DNA from: Haliscomenobacter sp.
GTDB lineage: Bacteria > Bacteroidota > Bacteroidia > Chitinophagales > Saprospiraceae
Assembly (NCBI GenBank): GCA_016713275.1
Contig: JADJPL010000001.1
Coordinates: 124,001-188,000, forward strand
Length of the DNA stretch: 64,000 bases
Direction of reading: 5' to 3'
Numbering within the stretch: the stretch's first letter is position 1; each line of letters begins with the position of its first letter. Both the position numbers and the translations under genes were made by a program. Positions 11,617-21,024 of the stretch are shown here, piece after piece. A model generated the notes under the pieces. The model saw nothing but the letters and a program-made list of their open reading frames with translations. It was not told where the DNA came from and ran no database searches.

Positions 11617-13823
11617 CTACAGATTGAGCCAGTACGTCATTTTGAGGACGAGGGCCCGGTTTTTGTTGACCAACCCATCGGGGAAATAGTTGTCGGTATA
11701 GACGACAAACAGATCAGAAACAGGGGCAAACCGCCATTGGAAACGCGAGTTGACGTTCATGTTGTCGATCTGGTTGTTATACTGGATAAAAGTGGTCCAA
11801 AATAGTTTACTGGAAAAGGTCAGGTCAATGCGGGGCCCGATGAGCAAAAGGTCGGCGTCGGAATACGGTTCCGGCATCCGGATCTGGTTATAACTCACGG
11901 CAAGGGAAATCGAGCCGTAGGGTTGAATGCGGTAATTCAACTCCCCGGCGAGATTGGCGCGTTTGCCGTTGTAGTAGTCCCCCAGACGGGTTTCCAGCTC
12001 TACACTGAGTTTTTTTCGCAGGTTGGATGTGTAGGAAGCGATCAGCAGGTTTTGCTGGTAATCAGATCCCTCCGGAAGCTCCACCCCATCCGTGTTGGTG
12101 GGGTCAAACGAGAACGTAAGGAAAACATATTCCTTTCGAAGCCGCATATTGAAATTGGCCGTATTCTGGAATGCAATCCGGTACATGAAATTCACGTCCC
12201 AATCGGTAATTCCATCCGTTGGGTTGCCCAGGATGTCAAAATCAATTCCGGGGCCATGGCGATTAATGATGCCTTTTTTGGGGTAGAAGCTGTACCAATC
12301 GGAGGAAGCGATTCGCCGGTACCCGGTCCGTCGCGCAAACCCCACTTCCGGGTTGTAGTTTTCACCGATCCATTCAGCGGTCAGATAAAGGTCCCAACGC
12401 AAAGAGCCATATCCCATCTGTGTCCCTGCGGCAAAGGCGTTTGCCGGCTGATCGGGTTGAAAGGAGTGATGAAAAAACGTTTTCCCCGTCCACCGGCTGT
12501 CCCTGGAAGCCAGGTTGTAATCTACCCCCAGCACCCGGTTAAAATCGAAGGCCCCGAGGGTATCCTGGATAGCTTGATCTGGAATGGGTTGCTTGTTAAT
12601 CGCGATCAATCCGATGTTAGACCGGTTAAAGACTTTTTGCTGGAGGGCGGCCACCGTGTAGTTGACGGAAGGGCGGCCGATGGAGGCGTCTTTGGCGGTT
12701 TGCATGCTGAGTAGCCCCACGCGGGTGTCGTCGCTCATTTTGCCGCTCAGACGCGCGCCGAAATAAATCGGGTTCTGAACATTTTGGCCGGTTGCTTCAT
12801 CGCGGGCAACGCCAATACGTCGGGAGAAAAAAGGCCTCAGCCGCTGGGAGCCGAAGTTGCTGAACAGGTCGGCGTTTTCCAGAAAAAACTGCCGGCGCTC
12901 AGGGAAGAAGATCTCAAACCGGTCCAGGTTGGTGACCTGCTGGTCGACTTCCACCTGAGAGAAATCAGGGTTCACGGTAAGGTCGAGGTTCAGCGAAGGT
13001 CCAAGGCCGACCTTTGCGTCTCCCCCGATGGATGCGCCCCGCCCGATGCCCTGCCCGTCGAGGTGGTCCTCGCTGTAATTGGCCGAAAAGTAGGGAATCG
13101 CAACCATATTCCCTCCCTGCTTGGGCAGGGGCTCCTCCCAGGCCAGCTTATTCATGTAGGCCAGGTTCATGATTGGAAACTGCCGGGGCGTTTGGGGCCA
13201 TACGGACCGTTCGCCGTATTCGCTGTCGATCCGGTACATCTTCAGATTCCACAAAGCGCTCCCTTCCTTGTAGCGGAGGCTTTTGAGTGGAATAGCGAAC
13301 TCTCCCAGCCAGTAGCCGTTGTACATTCGGCCCGACGAAAACCATCGGTTGTCCCAGCTCAGGTCGAGGTCGGAACTTTCGTTTCCTCCGTTGGCCACCA
13401 GGCCTTCCCGCTGGATGCCAAAGGGTTGACGCCGAATTGAAACGCATTGGTGTTGTCTTGAAACGGGTCAAAAACGATGACGATGGCGTCGTTGGCTTCC
13501 CCCCGAAAGTCCCGGCGCAGGGAGGGCGTCACATAATTTCGATCGTCGGGAAGGTTGTACATAACGGCGCCCACGTAGATGTAGTCGTCGTCAAACATCA
13601 TGCGGACCACGGTTTGCCCCACGGCCAGGCAGGAGTCGAGCGGAAATTGCTCAAAAAAGTTGGTCACCCCTTTGGCTTGCCCCCAATCGGACTCATCCAT
13701 AAGTCCGTCGATCCGGATTGGTCCGTGCGCCCGCCTTGCGTAAAGCGTATCCGGTGTTTGCCCATTCAAACAATGAAAAGCCCCCAGGCCCAATGCCAGG
13801 GACAACCACAATGCCTTTGCCAT
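11617..13823 (-). CDS. DUF5916 outer-membrane protein with CBM9-like N-terminal domain (one frameshift)
   Basis: About 735 residues. The signal peptide is MAKALWLSLALGLGAFHCLN, cleaved before GQTPDT. A family 9 carbohydrate-binding-like domain (PIRIDGLMDESDWGQA; DDDYIYVGAVMYN) is followed by the DUF5916 region (NPDFSQVEVDQQVTNLDRFE, FFPERRQFFLENADLF) and a C-terminal beta barrel ending in MTYWLNL. The two frames (13823 to about 13420, then about 13420 to 11617) join near 13425, where one added base in CCCTTT restores NPFGIQREGLVANGG. The family is common in Bacteroidota and its function is not established; the domain pair suggests binding of a glycan at the outer membrane. A full-length paralogue lies at 35903-38107. 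It stands alone, with convergent and divergent neighbours. Confidence 0.88.
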
Positions 13824-13895
13824 AACTTAGAGTAGGTGTTCTTTCCTACAAAGAAAGAAAAGAGCGCGGATACAAAAAAACTTATCTTATGCTCC

Positions 13896-14954
13896 TTATA
13901 CTCCTCCCTGATCCAGCGCTTTGCGGCCACGAGCTCCAAACCAGCGCACCGCTTCGATCAACGGGGCAAAGCGGGGGTCTTTGGTATAGCCTTGTTGATA
14001 GCGGTAATAGATCTGCTGTACGATCCCGCCGATTTTAAACAACCCGAACACATAGAAAAACAGCATATGCTCAAGTCCGATGCCGCCTTTTTGGGCGGCA
14101 TATCGTTCGAGCAAACCCTTCCGGTTCAGGTTCCCTGGCAACCAGGTCAGGTTGCCGATCGAGGCGGCAAGCGGGTTGACCTCTTGCGGCTCGATCCAAT
14201 AGGCCAGAGAGAGGCCCAGGTCCATCCGGGGATCGCCAATCGTGCACATTTCCCAGTCCAGCACAGCCCGGATGCGGGTTGGGTTTTCGGGGTCGAGCAC
14301 GAGGTTGTCGTATTTGTAATCGTTGTGGAGCAAAGTCGGGGTTTCGTCGGGAACCCGGTTTGCGCGCAACCAATCCGCCAGGAGGTTCATGGCCTCGATT
14401 GGTTCGGTTTCTGCCCGGTAATACCGTTCTATCCATCCGTCCACCTGCCGGGCAATATATCCTTCGGGTTTGCCCAAGGCGCCAAGACCGGCAGCATCGA
14501 TGTCCAGGCGGTGCAGATCGGCCAGATGATCGATAAACGCTTCCGAAAGCCCCTTCATCACCAGTGGGCTAAGGTCCTGATCTTTCGGGGGGCGGTTCCT
14601 GAGGATCAGACCCTCTACCTGCTCCATCAGGTAAAAAGACGCTCCAAGCACCCCCGGATCGTCGCAGAATAACAAGGGCTTGGGCACTTTGCCGTACACC
14701 GGCTTCAGGCTCGATAATACCCGGAACTCGCGCCCCATGTCGTGGGCGGTCTTTACCTCGGTTCCGAATGGCGGGCGGCGCAGAACCAGCGCGCCGAGGT
14801 TGGTTTCGATCAGGTAGGTCAGGTTCGAAAACCCACCGGGAAACTGCCGTATAGCAAGAATGGATTGAAACCCCGGCAGGGCTGCCTCCAGGTACCTTTC
14901 CAGGGAATCAACGGGCAGTTCCTCTCCCGGCCGGATATTTTTCGCTTCGTCCAT
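13896..14954 (-). CDS. Phosphotransferase family protein (APH/ACAD10-like)
   Basis: 352 residues with an aminoglycoside-phosphotransferase/choline-kinase fold. Visible are FSNLTYLIETNLGALVLRRP (nucleotide-binding lobe with the Lys/Arg strand), LLHNDYKYDNLVLD (catalytic HxDxxxxN, here HNDYKYDN) and AVLDWEMCTIGDPRMDLG (metal-binding DWE/D). It has no signal peptide. In many bacteria and in animal ACAD10/ACAD11 this kinase domain goes with an acyl-CoA dehydrogenase, in keeping with phosphorylation and removal of the hydroxyl of 4-hydroxy fatty acyl chains. Here it is the downstream partner of the acyl-CoA dehydrogenase gene on the same strand, 69 bp away. The pathway is inferred from that pairing. 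Confidence 0.86.
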   Translation of the reverse strand: MDEAKNIRPGEELPVDSLERYLEAALPGFQSILAIRQFPGGFSNLTYLIETNLGALVLRRPPFGTEVKTAHDMGREFRVLSSLKPVYGKVPKPLLFCDDPGVLGASFYLMEQVEGLILRNRPPKDQDLSPLVMKGLSEAFIDHLADLHRLDIDAAGLGALGKPEGYIARQVDGWIERYYRAETEPIEAMNLLADWLRANRVPDETPTLLHNDYKYDNLVLDPENPTRIRAVLDWEMCTIGDPRMDLGLSLAYWIEPQEVNPLAASIGNLTWLPGNLNRKGLLERYAAQKGGIGLEHMLFFYVFGLFKIGGIVQQIYYRYQQGYTKDPRFAPLIEAVRWFGARGRKALDQGGV

Positions 14955-14963
14955 AATACAAGG

Positions 14964-15035
14964 TTAAGTGGACGCTGGCTGCTAGAGGTTAGACGGATTC
15001 GTCCAACGTCCAACGTCTAACAGCTAACGTCTAAT
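14964..15035. repeat. Degenerate 7-bp-period tandem repeat
   Basis: The spacer between the dehydrogenase and phosphotransferase genes is made of AACGTCT-like heptamers (CCAACGTCCAACGTCTAACA and onward). It overlaps the last codons of the dehydrogenase. The same heptamer occurs at 23762-23862. Confidence 0.7.
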
Positions 15036-16229
15036 TCCGTAGTTTTTCAGAATTTTCCTGGCCAAAGAAGCCTTATGCGCTTCGTCCGGCCCGTCGTAGA
15101 TCCTGGCGCCGCGTTCCTCCCGGTAATAATAAGACAACAGCGTATCGTCGGTGACGCCGAGAGCGCCGTGCACCTGGACCGCCCGGTCGATCACGCGCTG
15201 CAACACATTGGCGGCAAAAAATTTGATTGTGGAGATCTCGGCGGAAGCGGCACGCTGCCCTTCTTCCTGAATTTTCAACGCGGTATGGAGTACCATGTAC
15301 CTGGCGGCGTCGATCTCCGCCCTGCTTTCTGCAATAAAAGACTGGATCATCTGCATCTGCCCAAGCACTTTACCGGGAGCTATTTCGCGCGTTGCCGCCC
15401 TCCGGCACATGAGGTCAAACGCGCGTTCGCAGACGCCGATCCACCGCATGCAGTGGTGGATCCGGCCGGGGCCAAGCCGCTCCTGGGCAAGAACAAATCC
15501 CGAGCCTTCGGGGCCCAGGAGGTTACTGACGGGCACCCGGACGTCGGTATACCGGATCTCTCCATGGCTGTGCCATCCTTCTCCGGCGTGCCCCATGACG
15601 GGGATATTGCGGACCAGTTCAAAACCCGGCGTGTCGGTAGGAACGATGATCATACTGGCCTTGAGGTAAGCGTTCTCGGCCTCGGGGTTGGTCACCGCCA
15701 TCACAATGGCAAACGCGGCCCCATCCGCAGAGGTGGTAAACCATTTATGCCCATTGATCACAAAATGGTCGCCGTCCCGCACGGCCGTTGTTCCTAAAAG
15801 CAAGGGGTTGGACCCGGCAAACCCTGGTTCCGTCATCGAAAAGCAAGAGCGGATCGTTCCATCCAGCAGGGGATGAAGGTATTTTTCCCGGATCTCCGGG
15901 CTGGCATGCTGGAGCAGCAGTTCGATATTTCCGGCATCCGGCGCCTGGCAGTTAAAGGTGAAATGACCAAAAGGGGTCCGGCCCAATAGTTCGCCTAGCT
16001 GGGCCACCTCCATCAGGTTGAGCCCTGCGCCACCGTGCGCTTCGGCGTGATACGGATTCCAGGCGCCCATAGCTTTTACGTTCTCTCTTTTGGAGCGCAA
16101 AACGGGTTCCACCTCCTTAAAGGGTATATTCAGCCATTCCTCTTCAAAAGGGATGATCTCTTCTTCCAGAAAAGCGCGCACTTTGGGGTACAAAGACCGG
16201 AGCCGGTCGGTGGCAAACAGGTTTACCAT
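15024..16229 (-). CDS. Acyl-CoA dehydrogenase family protein
   Basis: 401 residues with the acyl-CoA dehydrogenase fold: an N-terminal helical domain, a middle beta domain with CFSMTEPGFAGSNP (FAD-binding) and INGHKWFTTSADGA, and a C-terminal helical domain with RVIDRAVQVHGALGVTDDTL and RIYDGPDEAHK. The Asp in YDGPDEAH stands at the usual ACAD11-type position of the catalytic base region. It should oxidise a CoA thioester with FAD. Together with the downstream kinase-fold protein it forms an ACAD10/11-like pair, suggesting breakdown of hydroxylated or otherwise unusual fatty acids. Its own start is an ATG only 13 bp from the next gene upstream on the same strand, so it may belong to an operon with the PycTM protein. 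Confidence 0.92.
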   Translation of the reverse strand: MVNLFATDRLRSLYPKVRAFLEEEIIPFEEEWLNIPFKEVEPVLRSKRENVKAMGAWNPYHAEAHGGAGLNLMEVAQLGELLGRTPFGHFTFNCQAPDAGNIELLLQHASPEIREKYLHPLLDGTIRSCFSMTEPGFAGSNPLLLGTTAVRDGDHFVINGHKWFTTSADGAAFAIVMAVTNPEAENAYLKASMIIVPTDTPGFELVRNIPVMGHAGEGWHSHGEIRYTDVRVPVSNLLGPEGSGFVLAQERLGPGRIHHCMRWIGVCERAFDLMCRRAATREIAPGKVLGQMQMIQSFIAESRAEIDAARYMVLHTALKIQEEGQRAASAEISTIKFFAANVLQRVIDRAVQVHGALGVTDDTLLSYYYREERGARIYDGPDEAHKASLARKILKNYGIRR

Positions 16230-16242
16230 AGTTGAAAGGCAT

Positions 16243-17451
16243 TTAAATGAACAACACGGCCAGGAACGTAAGCACGGTAGCTACAAACCCCACCATGAAT
16301 AAATTGTAGGAAATCGTCAGGTAACGGTATTTTTTATCCAACACCTTTCCCAGGTGATACAGGTCCCGGGTCATATTTCCATAGAGCAATTCCGTATTTC
16401 GGAACAGGTCGTCCATCCCTTCTTCGTAAGCTTCCAGGTCCAGGCTGATGAAATTTCCGAAAAAGACCAGGTTCTTTCTTGCTTCTTTGGGATCTTTTTG
16501 TCCGCGGTTCAAAGAAGTCACCTTGGGTCTGGCCGACAGCACGGCAAAAATCAGCGACGTCAGACCGGTGACGAGAAAAATGACTACCGGCAGCACCACG
16601 ACGGGTTTTACTTCGGCGATATTCCGGTAGGAAAGAAAGGTGATGAGCACGCTGATCATGATGGAGTTGACGCTGATCATGATATTGGCTTTGTTATCGG
16701 CTATAGCGCTCAGGTTGATGTGGTTGCGGTAGTTGGCGCGAAAGAAGGTTTGGGCGGCGCGAACAGGGCTGTCGGGCTCCAGGTAGTTGAACCGGCCTTG
16801 CGGCTGGGTTATTTCCGTTTCTTTACGGCGCTCTTTTTCCAATCCCTGCTGCAAAGAAAGAACCAGCGCCGATAGCAGCGGCTGATAACGGCGCTTGGCG
16901 TGTTTGTGGTATAACTGCGTGTGCAAAAGGCGCTCTAATTGAACTTCCAGCCAGGGCCGTTTATCCAGGAATTGTTGTTCGAGGAATTCCCATTCCAGTT
17001 TCAAAAAAGCCAGCCGCTGGGCGCCCTCCCGAAGCAATCCCTCAATCAGATAGGCATCGCTCACCAGGCGCTCCTCCGCAGAAGCGGGAGTGTGCCGGCT
17101 AAGCAGGGTTTGGAGGCATTGGACCAGGCGGACGCGCCGGTCTTCTTCACACGGGCGCGCATGAAGAAAAGCGCGCACTTCTTTAAGAGACGCTTGAAGG
17201 GGGGCGCGGTAATCCAGGGCAAATCCTGCCGGAACGAACCAGGCCGCCAACTCGGCCAGGCGGGCTGTTTCCGGATCGATTCCATCCGCCCCGGCGATTT
17301 CCCGCACCGTAGCAGCCATGCGTTCGGCCAGTTCATAGTTGTGAAAAACCAACCGGGCATCCGGCGTCCGGTTGAACAACTCCAGCATGTACGCGGATAG
17401 TTGCCTCAGCAATTCCTCCAAATCGACCGTTCCCGTTTTAATCTCTCCCAT
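16243..17451 (-). CDS. Degenerate HD domain fused to a Pycsar-effector-type transmembrane domain
   Basis: 402 residues. Residues about 30-140 resemble an HD phosphohydrolase: His37 (FHNYE) and Asp132 (SDAYL) are where the family has its first His and last Asp. The central HD pair is replaced by Val-Pro at 73-74 (AAWFVPAG where relatives have WFHDxG), so catalysis is unlikely. From about residue 234, QTFFRANYRNHINLSAIADN is the signature of the Pycsar effector TM domain (DUF5706). It is followed by membrane helices at about 246-268, 282-307 and 377-402. In Pycsar, such a domain disrupts the membrane when cCMP or cUMP binds. No nucleotide cyclase is encoded next door: the neighbours are lipid genes downstream and a lipoprotein gene upstream. 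It could be a stand-alone membrane sensor. The fold is confident and the role is open. Confidence 0.8.
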   Translation of the reverse strand: MGEIKTGTVDLEELLRQLSAYMLELFNRTPDARLVFHNYELAERMAATVREIAGADGIDPETARLAELAAWFVPAGFALDYRAPLQASLKEVRAFLHARPCEEDRRVRLVQCLQTLLSRHTPASAEERLVSDAYLIEGLLREGAQRLAFLKLEWEFLEQQFLDKRPWLEVQLERLLHTQLYHKHAKRRYQPLLSALVLSLQQGLEKERRKETEITQPQGRFNYLEPDSPVRAAQTFFRANYRNHINLSAIADNKANIMISVNSIMISVLITFLSYRNIAEVKPVVVLPVVIFLVTGLTSLIFAVLSARPKVTSLNRGQKDPKEARKNLVFFGNFISLDLEAYEEGMDDLFRNTELLYGNMTRDLYHLGKVLDKKYRYLTISYNLFMVGFVATVLTFLAVLFI

Positions 17452-17569
17452 GCCTTTTGTCTTCCTGAATCATTTCCGGAAGGTATAGAAAAACGCAGCC
17501 TTTCCCAACAGGCTGGCGGGGGAATTTCATCTTCTCTTCCCCAGGTTTTTTTTACCCGGGGGAATGCGC

Positions 17570-17577
17570 TATTTTTG
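17570..17577 (+). promoter_or_regulatory. Possible -7 promoter element (TATTTTTG)
   Basis: This matches the Bacteroidota TAnnTTTG -7 box and lies about 130 bp upstream of the lipoprotein gene. A -33 TTG at the right distance is missing, so the call is weak. Confidence 0.35.
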
Positions 17578-17707
17578 GGCAATACGCCAGATGGAGCAGC
17601 GGAAAAATGAACGCGCGCATTGCTTCGCGTATACTTAACCGCTTGTGGAAACGTTAGCCCTAGGAGCGGCTGCGCCGCTTGATTCTTCAACACCCAGATC
17701 CTTTGCC

Positions 17708-19241
17708 ATGCAATCCCGTCTATTCCTGTTATTCATTCTCGGTTGGTCTGCGATCTCCTGCGATTCCTTTTCCAATCTGGAAGACATCCAAACGCCCCCT
17801 TATGAGGCGGAGTTCGCCTTTCCCCTGGTGAATTCGAGTATTGCCGTTCAGGATGTGCTGGAAGAACTCGACAACCTGGCTACCCTCATTCTCGTGGATT
17901 CCGCTGGGTTGCTACACTTTATTTATCAGGGAGAATTACTCACCCGGACCAGCGAGGAAATTTTCGGCAACATCAGCGCCGCCCTGCCTCCCTTGATCCC
18001 GGTATTAGGCAATTCGATGCCGATTCCGCTCGTCCTGCCCAACGGAACCGACCTCGACCGGGTCGACCTCAAGTCGGGGAATTTTATTTTCTATGCCGAA
18101 AATCCAAACCCGCAGCCGGTCAACGTCCTGATTACGATTCCCGAACTCCTGCGGGATGGGCAGCCGTTTTCGATTCCTTTCAGCATCCCGGCGTATAGCG
18201 GGTCGGGCGCCAGGCCTTCTGCGACGAACGCGCCTGCTCCGGCATCGCTTCAAGGCTATTCGTTCCGCCCCGAGGGGGATACCATTCATATTCAGGTCAA
18301 AGCGTTGGCCTCCGGCAACGTGCAAGTCAATTTGCAGAATACCGTCGTCCAATTTAATCAACTTGCCTTTTCCTACGCCGAAGGGTTTTTGGGCAAGCTG
18401 GTTTACGAAGGAGAACAGGATACGGTAAGTATTGATTTCTTCGAGACCCAGTATATTCAGGGGGACATCCGGTTTGCCGATCCCCGGGTTTCGTTCCATT
18501 TCGAAAACTCGCTCGGCATTCCCACCCGGGCCGTGGTCAATGCCTTCGACGTGTTCACCGTCAAAGGAGGAAAACTCCAGGTCGAAAGCCCGGTGATCCA
18601 AACCGGGATCGATTTCCCCTACCCTTCGCTCAACGAAGTGGGCCAAACGAAAACGAGCACGTTCGTTTTTACCAAAGCCAATTCCAATATCGACGTCTTG
18701 CTGAACTCCGGCCCCACTGCCGTTGCCTACGACGTAGACGCCATCACCCATCCCGATGGCAACACCGCTATCCGGGGATTTGTAACAGACAAAAGCTTTT
18801 ACCGCATCCAAATGGAGATTGACCTGCCTCTGGAAGGCCAGGTCGACCAGTTTGCGGCGGAAAGAGTATTCAATATCGACCTCGCAGACCTCCAGGATGC
18901 GCAGAAAGTGGAATTTAAAATGGTCGCCGACAACTTCATCCCTCTGGATCTCGACCCAGGCGTATTTCCTGGACGAGAACCAAGCGGTTCTGGATTCTTT
19001 GCTGCCCAAACGCGAGCGGCTGATCCAGGGTGCGGCCTTCCTCCCCAGCCAGGCCCAAACCTCGACGTTTTTTATTCCTTTTGAAGGGGCCCGCTTACAA
19101 CAGGTTCTGAAGGCTAAAAAGCTTCGGGTAGATGCGTTCTTTTCTACCGACTCCAACAAAGGCCGCAATATTCGCATACAGTCCAGCCAAACGCTTCATT
19201 TCAGGCTCGGCGCCAGGGCTACGGTTAAGGTTGGGGGGTAG
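17708..19241 (+). CDS. Secreted lipoprotein of unknown function (one frameshift)
   Basis: About 510 residues starting MQSRLFLLFILGWSAISCDS. The ISC/D lipobox makes it a lipoprotein, but the Asp at +2 leaves its final membrane uncertain in this phylum. The body is beta-rich, with repeated strand patterns and no recognised domain. The frame set at 17708 runs to about 18950. An extra base near there (LDLD in place of LDLTQAYFLDENQ) moves it to the frame that ends at 19241 (ARATVKVGG). The DUF5723 barrel gene follows in the same direction after a short repeat block, so the two may be a lipoprotein/barrel pair at the outer membrane. An upstream in-frame start at 17645 lacks the signal peptide context and was not used. 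Confidence 0.75.
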
Positions 19242-19328
19242 TGGTTGGTGGTTGGTGGTTGGTGGTTGGTGGTTGGTGGTTGGTGGTTAGTGGTTGGTGG
19301 GTGAGTGGGTGAGTGGGTGAGTGGGTAG
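19234..19328. repeat. Heptanucleotide tandem repeat (GGTTGGT), then GTGAGTGG-type repeat
   Basis: About seven near-perfect copies of GGTTGGT are followed by copies of GGGTGAGT. They fill the gap between the lipoprotein and DUF5723 genes. Period and low complexity are read directly from the sequence. Confidence 0.9.
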
Positions 19329-19380
19329 ATTTTTTTATTATACTAGTTCCCCAAAAGTGGATGCAAGGCTTATGAACTCG

Positions 19381-20753
19381 ATGCGTTTTTCTTTTTTTAA
19401 TGGCTCTGTTCCGCTGGGGCTTAGGCCCAGCACGATTTGTCCACGCATTTTATGCGGGGCGCCTACCAGGCGATGTGGAGCAACCCGGCTACCGTTCCGG
19501 ATCATCGCGTGGTGATTTCCCTGCCGGGGGTGTATAATCATTTCTGGAACAGCGGATTTTCCTGGTCCGACGCGATCCGGGAGGATGCTGGCGGTGGGCG
19601 TACCCTCGACGTGGATGGGTTGATCGCCGGGCTGGAAAGCAAGAATTATATCAAAGAGCGCCTCGATGTTCAGACCTTCGGACTGGCGGTTCAGGCGGGC
19701 GCCTGGACCTTCAGCGCCGGGCATCAGGCCCGTTTTCATGCATACGGTTACTACCCCAAGGAACTGGCGCAGCTCGTCTGGAAAGGCAATGCGCAGTTTA
19801 TCGGACAACGGGTTTCGATAGGCCCGGAGCTCTTCGCCCGAGGGTACCAGGAGTTCCATTTGGGCATTGCGGTTCAGCCCCGGGAATCGTTCCGGTTGGG
19901 CGCCCGCGTCAAGCTCCTGGGCGGGATCGGAGATGCGTCTACTTCCCGCAGCGACCTCGAACTGTATACCAGCGACGATATTTATCAATTGACGCTGAGC
20001 TCGGATTTTCAGTTCAATGCCACCGCCCAGATGCAGTACAACGGCTTTGACGATTTTACGGTGGATGTGGATGCCGATGATTTTGCGTTTGACCAGTTGT
20101 TTACCGAGAACAACGGAATTGCCCTGGATCTGGGGGCTGAGTTGTTTCTCGACCGGCTGACGCTTCGGGCCAGCGTGCTCGATTTGGGGAGGATTACCTG
20201 GAAGCAGGACGCCACCAACCTTTCCCTGACCGGCGATTTTGAATTCAAAGGCCTGGATATTTTCCGGCAACTGCTCGACGACACCAGCAACGTCGCCGGC
20301 GGGGTGATCGACAGCCTGGAGGCGATTTACGATATCCGCCAATCGTTTGTCCAATACCGTACTGCTTTGCCAATGCAAACCTTTCTGAGCGCTTCCCTGG
20401 CGCTGAGCGATTCCTGGGACCTTCATGCGCTGGCTTACGGGGAAAGGCTGGGAAGCCGCTTTTTCCCGGCGTTTGCAGCCGGCGCCCAGATGCGGGTTGG
20501 CCGGTTCATGCAGTGGGGGGTTTCCTACGTGGCCCGGTATAATCAATACAATCAGGTGGGCGCCAACATCGGCCTTCGGCTTGGGCCAATCCAGGCGGTC
20601 GCCTCCACCGATCATCTTCCTGGACTCGTTGGCTGGAAAAAGGCCCATCAGGCCAACCTTCGCCTCGGACTGAATCTGGTTTTCGGCCTTTCCGAAGAGG
20701 AAAAATCCCGTGGTCCCAAACGCTTATTTATCGACGAGCGGAAATTTTTCTAG
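19381..20753 (+). CDS. DUF5723 outer-membrane barrel protein (broken signal peptide)
   Basis: About 450 residues. From 19425 the frame reads AQHDLSTHFMRGAYQAMWSN, a typical mature start for the DUF5723 family (FadL-like barrel of Bacteroidota, often beside lipoproteins). It continues as a beta barrel to FIDERKFF. The signal peptide upstream is not in frame: an ATG at 19381 (or 19372) opens MRFSFF over a T run, and at least one indel between 19391 and 19424 is needed to join it to the AQHD segment, which has a TAG directly before it. The start is therefore approximate. The family is of unknown function, possibly uptake or assembly at the outer membrane; here it follows a secreted lipoprotein that could be its partner. 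Confidence 0.78.
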
Positions 20754-20801
20754 GCATAACCGGTTTATGGCGGCAATGCCCGAAGGATTTTTCTTCAACC
20801 C

Positions 20802-20832
20802 TTGCGCCAAAAAAGAAAGAAGTCTATATTTG
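20802..20832 (+). promoter_or_regulatory. Bacteroidota promoter of the CAU tRNA
   Basis: TTG at 20802-20804, a 20-bp spacer, then TATATTTG at 20825-20832. This matches the sigma-ABfr type -33/-7 consensus. The tRNA starts 20 bp later. The -33 context (CTTGCGCCAAA) is almost the same as that of the tRNA-Asp promoter at 61335. Confidence 0.85.
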
Positions 20833-20851
20833 CATCCGCTTTCGGGCAATT

Positions 20852-20925
20852 GGCGCGGTAGCTCAGCTGGTCAGAGCGTGCGATTCATAATCGCAAGGTC
20901 GGGAGTTCAAGCCTCCCCCGCGCTA
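20852..20925 (+). tRNA. tRNA with CAU anticodon (Met elongator or Ile2)
   Basis: A full cloverleaf: acceptor GGCGCGG pairs with CCGCGCT, D-arm GCTC/GAGC, anticodon arm TGCGA-TTCATAA-TCGCA with anticodon CAT, T-arm GGGAG-TTCAAGC-CTCCC, discriminator A. The 3' CCA is not encoded. It is not the initiator, since G1 pairs with U72 and the anticodon stem lacks three G-C pairs. The GCGA/TCGC stem and the following AAGGTC are close to E. coli tRNA-Ile2 (CAU changed to lysidine), so Ile2 is a real alternative to elongator Met. Confidence 0.93.
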
Positions 20926-20930
20926 CAATA

Positions 20931-21020
20931 GGGGCTGTATCAAAAGAGGAGACTTTGCCTTCGGCACGAAATTTTATTTTTTTGCTGCCATGGGCAAAAG
21001 CAATCTTTTGAAGCAGCCCT
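20931..21020. mobile_element. Short foldback (MITE-like) element, copy A
   Basis: An imperfect palindrome. The left arm GGGGCTGTATCAAAAGAG pairs with CAATCTTTTGAAGCAGCCC on the right, with a second inner pair, ACTTTGCC and GGGCAAAAG. It starts 5 bp after the tRNA and ends 5 bp before the subtilisin stop codon, followed by a run of T on the plus strand, so it can also serve as the tRNA terminator. Arms and inner motifs resemble those of the element at 50545-50708. Confidence 0.6.
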
Positions 21021-21024
21021 TTTT

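Noticed and set aside
16243..17451. Complete Pycsar defence operon
   Set aside because: Pycsar needs a pyrimidine cyclase; none of the flanking genes (ACAD, phosphotransferase, lipoprotein) is one.
18005..19177. 390-codon minus-strand frame across the lipoprotein gene
   Set aside because: The plus strand has a lipobox and continuous sensible protein; the minus frame is Arg/Gly/Glu-rich noise of a GC-rich gene.
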